A stretch of 9,799 nucleotides of DNA from Gemmatimonadota bacterium (GTDB lineage: Bacteria; Gemmatimonadota; Gemmatimonadetes; Gemmatimonadales; Gemmatimonadaceae). This document shows, piece by piece, positions 6,551 to 9,799 of this stretch. Numbering within the stretch: the stretch's first letter is position 1; the number at the start of each line of letters is the position of its first letter. Location of the stretch: NCBI GenBank assembly GCA_003142495.1, contig PLMM01000104.1:766-10564 (forward strand), given 5' to 3'. The notes beneath the pieces were generated by a model. The model saw only the letters and a list, made by a program, of their open reading frames with translations, ran no database searches and had not been told where the DNA came from. The translations under genes were made by a program, and so were the position numbers.

Positions 6551-7003
6551 ATGTCCTGGAGCGACGCGGTTCGCTGGCGAGAAGCGGAGTCGGGGCTCGT
6601 GGTGTTCACCAACGGCGTATTCGATCTGCTGCACACCGGCCACATCGACCTGCTCATGGCCGCACGCGCGCTCGGCGACAGCTTGATCGTCGGCATCAAC
6701 ACCGATGAGTCGGTTCGTCGCCTCAAGGGTCCCTCTCGCCCCGTGCGCACCGAGGCCGAGCGTGCCTATGTGCTCGCGGCGCTCGAGTGCGTCGATGCGG
6801 TGACCGCGTTCGATGAAGACACGCCGCTCGAGCTCGTCCTGGCCATTCGACCAGATGTGCTGGTGAAGGGCGGCGATTACACTCCCGATACCGTCGTCGG
6901 TCGCGCCGAGGTCGAATCGTGGGGCGGACGCGTGCACGTCGTTCCGCTCACTGCAGGTCATTCCACCACTCGCATCATTGAGGCGCTTCGTGCCGGCTCC
7001 TGA
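6551..7003 (+). CDS. rfaE2: D-glycero-beta-D-manno-heptose 1-phosphate adenylyltransferase (RfaE2 / HldE C-domain type)
   Basis: Transfers AMP or another nucleotide to heptose-1-phosphate to form the NDP-heptose used in LPS inner core. It corresponds to the C-terminal half of E. coli HldE, here a stand-alone gene with no kinase half fused. Visible motifs are [15 protein letters not shown] (17-31, the HxGH nucleotide-binding motif at 28-31), [52 protein letters not shown] and GHSTTRII near the end. The last two separate this family from other cytidylyltransferase-fold enzymes. The ATG at 6551 gives 150 residues, but the family usually has slightly more N-terminal sequence. A CTG at 6521 overlapping the previous stop, with AGAGGG four bases before it, would give 160 residues. 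Function is firm, start uncertain. Confidence 0.92.
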   Translation: MSWSDAVRWREAESGLVVFTNGVFDLLHTGHIDLLMAARALGDSLIVGINTDESVRRLKGPSRPVRTEAERAYVLAALECVDAVTAFDEDTPLELVLAIRPDVLVKGGDYTPDTVVGRAEVESWGGRVHVVPLTAGHSTTRIIEALRAGS

Positions 7004-7718
7004 ACTTTCCGCGCGCGTTGGCCGCGCGCTCGACGCGCTGCGCCCACTCGATATCAAACGCAATGCTGCGCAGTACGCCGAGGGGTCGTGCTTGATCACG
7101 TGCGGGAACACGCGCGTGCTGTGCACGGCGAGCGTCGAGGAGGGCGTGCCGGGGTGGAAGCGCGGCAAGGGCGAGGGGTGGATGACCGCCGAGTACGCGA
7201 TGCTACCGCGCGCAACGCACACGCGCACGTCGCGCGAGCGCACGCAAATCGGCGGACGCACGCAGGAGATTCAGCGCCTCATCGGTCGCAGCCTGCGCGC
7301 GATGATCGATGACTTCAAGTTCGGCGAGTTCACCATCAAGGTCGACTGCGACGTGCTGCAGGCCGACGGCGGCACGCGCACCGCATCGATCACCGGCGCG
7401 TGTGTCGCTGTCGTCGATGCCTTCGACTGGCTCGTGCGCGAGAAGAAGATCGCGACGTCGCCGGTGAAGCGCCGCGTCGCCGCGGTGAGTGTCGGCGTCA
7501 TTGATGGCGAGGCGCGGCTCGATCTCGATTATCCGGAGGATGTGCGCGCCGAGGTGGACATGAATGTCGTGATGACGTCCGAGGGGACGTACGTGGAGGT
7601 GCAGGGCACGGGCGAGCACGGCACCTTCGATCGCGACGCGCTCAACCGGCTGCTCGCGCTCGCGGATGGCGGCGTCATGTCACTTCTCCTCGCGCAGAGC
7701 GAGGCGCTCCACGGATGA
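6990..7718 (+). CDS. rph: Ribonuclease PH
   Basis: RNase PH is a phosphate-dependent 3'-5' exoribonuclease that trims tRNA precursors and other RNA 3' ends; it acts as a hexameric ring. The product has 242 residues, within the family range of about 238-260. Motifs in order are YAEGS (29-33), [13 protein letters not shown] (39-51), [17 protein letters not shown] (63-79), [16 protein letters not shown] (89-104, phosphate-binding arginines), [20 protein letters not shown] (118-137), LDLDYPED and [11 protein letters not shown] (about 177-195, catalytic acidic residues), and [12 protein letters not shown]. The GTG at 6990 is preferred over the TTG at 6978 because GAGG (6980-6983) lies six bases ahead. 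It overlaps rfaE2 by 14 bases and the next gene by four (ATGA). A tRNA cluster, whose transcripts would be its substrates, follows downstream. Confidence 0.96.
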   Translation: MPAPELSARVGRALDALRPLDIKRNAAQYAEGSCLITCGNTRVLCTASVEEGVPGWKRGKGEGWMTAEYAMLPRATHTRTSRERTQIGGRTQEIQRLIGRSLRAMIDDFKFGEFTIKVDCDVLQADGGTRTASITGACVAVVDAFDWLVREKKIATSPVKRRVAAVSVGVIDGEARLDLDYPEDVRAEVDMNVVMTSEGTYVEVQGTGEHGTFDRDALNRLLALADGGVMSLLLAQSEALHG

Positions 7719-8344
7719 GCGACAGGTATCTGCTCGCCACGCGGAGCCTGGGGAAGCTGTACGAGTTGCGACCGATGTTCTCCGCGGCGGGTCTCGAGGT
7801 GATCGATCTCGATGGCGCGGGGATTCCGGAGTCGCACGCGGAAGCGAATCTCGAGGTGTTCGATTCGTTCGAAGAGAACGCGCTCGCCAAGGCGAAATAC
7901 TTTCGCGCAAAGAGCGGGCTCATAACGATCGCCGATGATTCGGGACTCGAAGTGCAGGCGCTGGGCGGCGCGCCGGGCGTGCACACCAAGCGGTGGAGCG
8001 GCCGCGCCGATCTCGAGGGACGCGCGCTCGATGTCGCAAACAACGATTTTCTGCTGCGCAAGCTTGGTAAGGCGACGGACAGACGCGCGCGTTACGTGTG
8101 CGTCGCGGCGATCATCGATGGCAGCGGGCATCGAATTTTTCGTGGCGAAACGGAGGGCGAGATTCTCGAGGCTCCGCGAGGCGAGGGCGGATTCGGATAC
8201 GATCCGCTCTTTCTGTCGTCTGATCTGGGCATCACCTTCGCCGAGGCGGAGCGGGCGGTGAAGGAGCGTGGAAGTCATCGTGGGCGTGCGTTCGCGCAGT
8301 TGATCGCGTGGCTCGCGGCTCGCGCGCGAAGTGGAAGAACGTGA
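7715..8344 (+). CDS. rdgB: XTP/dITP diphosphatase (RdgB/HAM1 family)
   Basis: Hydrolyses non-canonical purine triphosphates (dITP, XTP, ITP) to monophosphates, keeping damaged bases out of nucleic acids. The 209-residue product has [13 protein letters not shown] (51-63), [22 protein letters not shown] (73-94; the aspartate pair at 74-75 includes the catalytic base), [11 protein letters not shown] (156-166) and a C-terminal [12 protein letters not shown] with the lysine and SHRG substrate loop (187-190). The substrate-binding T-x-N-x-x-K motif near the N-terminus reads TRSLGK (9-14): serine replaces the usual asparagine. The ATG shares four bases with the rph stop, an rph-rdgB order common in bacteria. 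It is the last protein gene of the run; no intrinsic terminator was seen between it and the tRNA genes. Confidence 0.95.
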   Translation: MSDRYLLATRSLGKLYELRPMFSAAGLEVIDLDGAGIPESHAEANLEVFDSFEENALAKAKYFRAKSGLITIADDSGLEVQALGGAPGVHTKRWSGRADLEGRALDVANNDFLLRKLGKATDRRARYVCVAAIIDGSGHRIFRGETEGEILEAPRGEGGFGYDPLFLSSDLGITFAEAERAVKERGSHRGRAFAQLIAWLAARARSGRT

Positions 8345-8354
8345 GCGCTTGCGG

Positions 8355-8383
8355 TTGACCCGAGCCGGCGGTCACAGTAGGTT
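8355..8383 (+). promoter_or_regulatory. Promoter of the tRNA cluster
   Basis: TTGACC (8355-8360, 5 of 6 to the -35 consensus) and TAGGTT (8378-8383, which keeps the key T, A and final T of the -10) are separated by exactly 17 bases. A start about seven bases downstream falls near 8390, four bases before the mature 5' end of tRNA-Pro at 8394. This short leader is usual for stable RNA operons. Transcription itself is inferred. Confidence 0.6.
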
Positions 8384-8393
8384 TTGCGTTTCC

Positions 8394-8467
8394 CGGGGCG
8401 TAGCGTAGCCTGGTATCGCGCCTGCTTTGGGAGCAGGAGGTCACCGGTTCAAATCCGGTCGCCCCGA
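8394..8467 (+). tRNA. tRNA-Pro (anticodon TGG)
   Basis: A 74-base cloverleaf. The 7-base-pair acceptor stem is CGGGGCG (8394-8400) with CGCCCCG (8460-8466), discriminator A at 8467. The anticodon stem CCTGC/GCAGG encloses TTTGGGA with anticodon TGG at 8428-8430. The T-arm is ACCGG-TTCAAAT-CCGGT. CCA is not encoded. A TGG anticodon (U34, usually modified) can read all proline codons by wobble. First gene of a three-tRNA cluster. Confidence 0.97.
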
Positions 8468-8515
8468 TCGAGAAAAGCCCCGAGGGGGAGCAGTTGCCGA
8501 CTTGCGTCACCGGAA

Positions 8516-8589
8516 GCGCCAGTAGCTCAGGTGGATAGAGCAACAGCCTTCTAAGCTGTGGGTCGGAGGTTCGAGTCCTCCCTGGCGCG
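8516..8589 (+). tRNA. tRNA-Arg (anticodon TCT)
   Basis: A 74-base cloverleaf. Acceptor stem GCGCCAG (8516-8522) pairs with CTGGCGC (8582-8588), discriminator G at 8589. The anticodon stem ACAGC/GCTGT encloses CTTCTAA with anticodon TCT at 8550-8552, reading AGA/AGG. The T-arm is GGAGG-TTCGAGT-CCTCC. CCA is not encoded. It is 48 bases from tRNA-Pro and 19 from tRNA-Lys, so co-transcription is likely. In this GC-rich genome AGA/AGG are presumably rare codons. Confidence 0.97.
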
Positions 8590-8608
8590 TGGACGACGAA
8601 AAGGATTT

Positions 8609-8681
8609 GCGCCCATAGCTCAATTGGCAGAGCAAATGACTCTTAATCATTAGGTTGTAGGTTCGATTCCTACTGGGCGCA
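8609..8681 (+). tRNA. tRNA-Lys (anticodon CTT)
   Basis: A 73-base cloverleaf. Acceptor stem GCGCCCA (8609-8615) pairs with TGGGCGC (8674-8680), discriminator A at 8681. The anticodon stem AATGA/TCATT encloses CTCTTAA with anticodon CTT at 8642-8644, which reads AAG only, so a separate TTT tRNA-Lys should exist elsewhere. The T-arm is GTAGG-TTCGATT-CCTAC. CCA is not encoded. It is the last of the cluster and is followed 26 bases later by a terminator hairpin. Confidence 0.97.
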
Positions 8682-8707
8682 TAGAGTGACGTTGAATGCA
8701 TAGATCA

Positions 8708-8737
8708 GGGGCGTCACCTCATGGGTGATGCCCCTTT
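8708..8737 (+). terminator. Hairpin terminator of the tRNA cluster
   Basis: GGGGCGTCACC (8708-8718) and GGTGATGCCCC (8724-8734) form an 11-base-pair stem with one G-U pair and a five-base loop (TCATG), followed by TTT then CC. The T-run is short, so termination may be partial, but the stem is strong and lies just after the last tRNA. It probably also ends read-through from the rdgB run. Confidence 0.7.
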
Positions 8738-8948
8738 CCACATCAGTGCTATCAGAACATGATGGCTCGCAAACGCGTGTGGATCGAATCGCGGGAATCG
8801 GCAGCCGCGTGGCCGACTCGATCCCCGTGTCGATTTGTCGAGCCCTCATTCGACGTGACTATGCAGACCGCGCTCGACCGTGCGACGACGGCGATCATTC
8901 GCGCGACTCGAGCGAAATGCTGTTCGGTGTCGGAACCGAGCGGGCAAA
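8738..8948. other. Gap without a convincing gene
   Basis: Between the tRNA terminator and the palindrome before the reductase-like gene there is no recognisable gene. Open frames of 65-83 codons exist on both strands, but none shows a family motif or ribosome site, and they overlap one another as expected by chance in GC-rich DNA. The 3' part must hold the reductase promoter, but I could not find a good -35 element. Confidence 0.5.
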
Positions 8949-8963
8949 ACATCTAACAGATGT
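8949..8963. repeat. Perfect 6-3-6 inverted repeat just upstream of the reductase-like gene
   Basis: ACATCT and AGATGT flank an AAC spacer as perfect inverted arms, ending nine bases before the ATG at 8973. A weak -10-like TAGACT (8963-8968) abuts it. The position suits an operator, or a hairpin in the leader if transcription starts upstream. No T-run follows, so it is not a terminator. No regulator gene is seen nearby. Confidence 0.4.
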
Positions 8964-8972
8964 AGACTTAAA

Positions 8973-9578
8973 ATGAGAAAGATCAGGATCATGGAACACA
9001 TCTCGCTGGACGGCGTGATCTCGCCCGGCGGACGGGGCGAAGACAGCGACTTCGCGCATGACGGATGGACGGCACCGTATCGGAGCGCCGCGGGGGCAGA
9101 GGCCGTGGCCGCAGCACAGGGCAGCAGCTTCGATATGCTGCTTGGCCGCCGCACCTACGATCTTTGGGCCAGTTTCTGGCCGAAGATCACGAGTGGTCCG
9201 TTTGCGAAAGGTCTGAACGCCGCGACGAAATACGTCGCGACCCACAGGCCGGACAGTCTCGGATGGGGTCCGGTCGGGCAGCTGGGCGCGGACATCATGG
9301 AGGGTGTTCGCCGCGTCAAGTCGAAGGACGGCCCCGATCTGATCGTCTGGGGAAGTTCGACGCTGACGTCCGTGCTGCTCGAGCAGGGACTGGTCGATGA
9401 GGTTGTGCTGCTCGTCTATCCGGTCTTGCTGGGCCTGGGCAAACGCTTCTTTTCGGACAGTGCTGACCCGCGCGAACTCGCTCTCGTCAGCACAAAGGCC
9501 ACATCCTCGGGCGTGCTCATGAACACTTACCGATACGTTGGATCGCTGCGCACCGAATCTGCCGACGCGAGCACGTAA
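8973..9578 (+). CDS. Dihydrofolate reductase-family protein (RibD C-terminal domain type)
   Basis: A 201-residue stand-alone RibD_C/DHFR-like protein of the YyaP/YwjB kind. These have the NADPH-binding reductase fold, but their substrates are mostly unknown, and this should not be read as the essential folate enzyme. Visible family marks are IMEHISLDGVISPGG (6-20), LLGRRTYDLWASFWP (56-70), FAKGLNAATKYVATH (77-91), DLIVWGSSTLTSVLLEQGLVDEV (122-144) and YPVLLGLGKRFF (149-160). The ATG at 8973 gives the usual start; upstream extension in the same frame is arginine-rich and unlike the family. It stands alone, separated from the tRNA cluster by a terminator and followed by its own terminator. Composition looks a little less GC-rich than the genes before it, so it may be an accessory gene, but this was judged by eye. 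Confidence 0.92.
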   Translation: MRKIRIMEHISLDGVISPGGRGEDSDFAHDGWTAPYRSAAGAEAVAAAQGSSFDMLLGRRTYDLWASFWPKITSGPFAKGLNAATKYVATHRPDSLGWGPVGQLGADIMEGVRRVKSKDGPDLIVWGSSTLTSVLLEQGLVDEVVLLVYPVLLGLGKRFFSDSADPRELALVSTKATSSGVLMNTYRYVGSLRTESADAST

Positions 9579-9614
9579 GTGAGCGGTGAACGTTTTGAAA
9601 AGAGATGAAGCGAC

Positions 9615-9649
9615 AGAGGGTCACCCGGTTGAGTGGCCCTCTTTTCTTT
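9615..9649 (+). terminator. Rho-independent terminator after the reductase-like gene
   Basis: AGAGGGTCAC (9615-9624) pairs with GTGGCCCTCT (9633-9642), ten base pairs with one G-U pair and an eight-base loop. A T-rich tail (TTTTCTTT) follows directly. It begins 36 bases after the stop of the reductase-like gene and is the clearest intrinsic terminator in the window. Confidence 0.85.
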
Positions 9650-9799
9650 CGGCTACATCACCGTCGCGCGGTAGCCTCCGTTCCCATTCACGCATCTGAG
9701 GTAGCCCTCCTCGCCAGTGTGCATGTCGTCGGTGTGACTGTCATCCGCAGATAAGAGTGAGTCGCATCTTGATGAGCGCCTGCACCTGCGGCAGCAGCG

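Noticed and set aside
8356..8374. TGACC...GGTCA inverted repeat after rdgB as a terminator
   Set aside because: The stem is only five pairs with a nine-base loop and no T-run follows; the bases are better explained as the tRNA promoter.
8475..8486. CCCC-GA-GGGG element between tRNA-Pro and tRNA-Arg as a terminator
   Set aside because: The two-base loop is too tight and no T-run follows; the tRNAs are probably co-transcribed.
8752..8976. Three overlapping frames of 65-83 codons between the tRNA terminator and the reductase-like gene
   Set aside because: None has a ribosome site, a family motif or clear codon bias, and they exclude one another.
9653..9799. A minus-strand frame ending GYRATVM at 9653
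   Set aside because: It is cysteine/arginine-rich at its start, matches no family I know, and competes with another frame in the same bases.
1..9799. CRISPR arrays, insertion sequences, phage genes, toxin-antitoxin or defence systems
   Set aside because: No spaced direct repeats, transposase, integrase or recognisable defence or toxin proteins were found on either strand.

Overview
This is a GC-rich (roughly two-thirds G+C by eye), densely packed bacterial chromosomal segment that is mostly housekeeping. Genes for lipid A, lipopolysaccharide core and LPS transport (lpxH-like, rfaE2/hldE-type, lptE-like), several signal-peptide lipoproteins and a DUF5683-type protein point to a diderm (Gram-negative) bacterium. 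The gene mix, the frequent stop/start overlaps and the scarcity of strong Shine-Dalgarno sequences suggest Gemmatimonadota or a related group. That placement is inference; no 16S or marker comparison was possible.

Layout. (1) Positions 1-1789, plus strand: a RidA-family gene cut by the window edge, a small membrane protein of the DUF5683 type, and glutamate racemase murI, joined by 1- and 4-base overlaps. (2) Positions 1724-2509, minus strand: an LpxH-like metallophosphatase whose 3' end overlaps the end of murI tail to tail. Its start faces a short divergent region with a good promoter and a palindrome. (3) Positions 2566-8344, plus strand: an eight-gene run with short gaps or overlaps: YbgC-like thioesterase, a HEAT-repeat/cyclophilin lipoprotein, an unknown lipoprotein, LptE-like protein, a small single-pass membrane protein, the RfaE2-type heptose nucleotidyltransferase, RNase PH and the RdgB/HAM1 nucleotide-cleaning enzyme. 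(4) Positions 8355-8737: a promoter, three tRNA genes (Pro-TGG, Arg-TCT, Lys-CTT) and a hairpin terminator. (5) Positions 8738-8972: about 235 bases with no convincing gene, ending in a palindrome just upstream of the next start. (6) Positions 8973-9649: a RibD_C/dihydrofolate-reductase-like gene with its own terminator. (7) The last 150 bases carry no supported gene, only a hint of a minus-strand gene tail.

How the genes fit together: the central run combines envelope building (LPS core sugar activation, LPS assembly, periplasmic folding or scaffolding, unknown lipoproteins) with RNA 3'-end processing and nucleotide pool cleaning. MurI supplies D-glutamate for peptidoglycan, and the LpxH-like enzyme makes lipid X for lipid A. 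I found no phage, transposon, CRISPR, defence or biosynthetic system. The most interesting items are the HEAT-cyclophilin lipoprotein and its unknown envelope neighbours, a likely leaderless lpxH promoter with an embedded palindrome, and a similarly shaped palindrome before the reductase-like gene.
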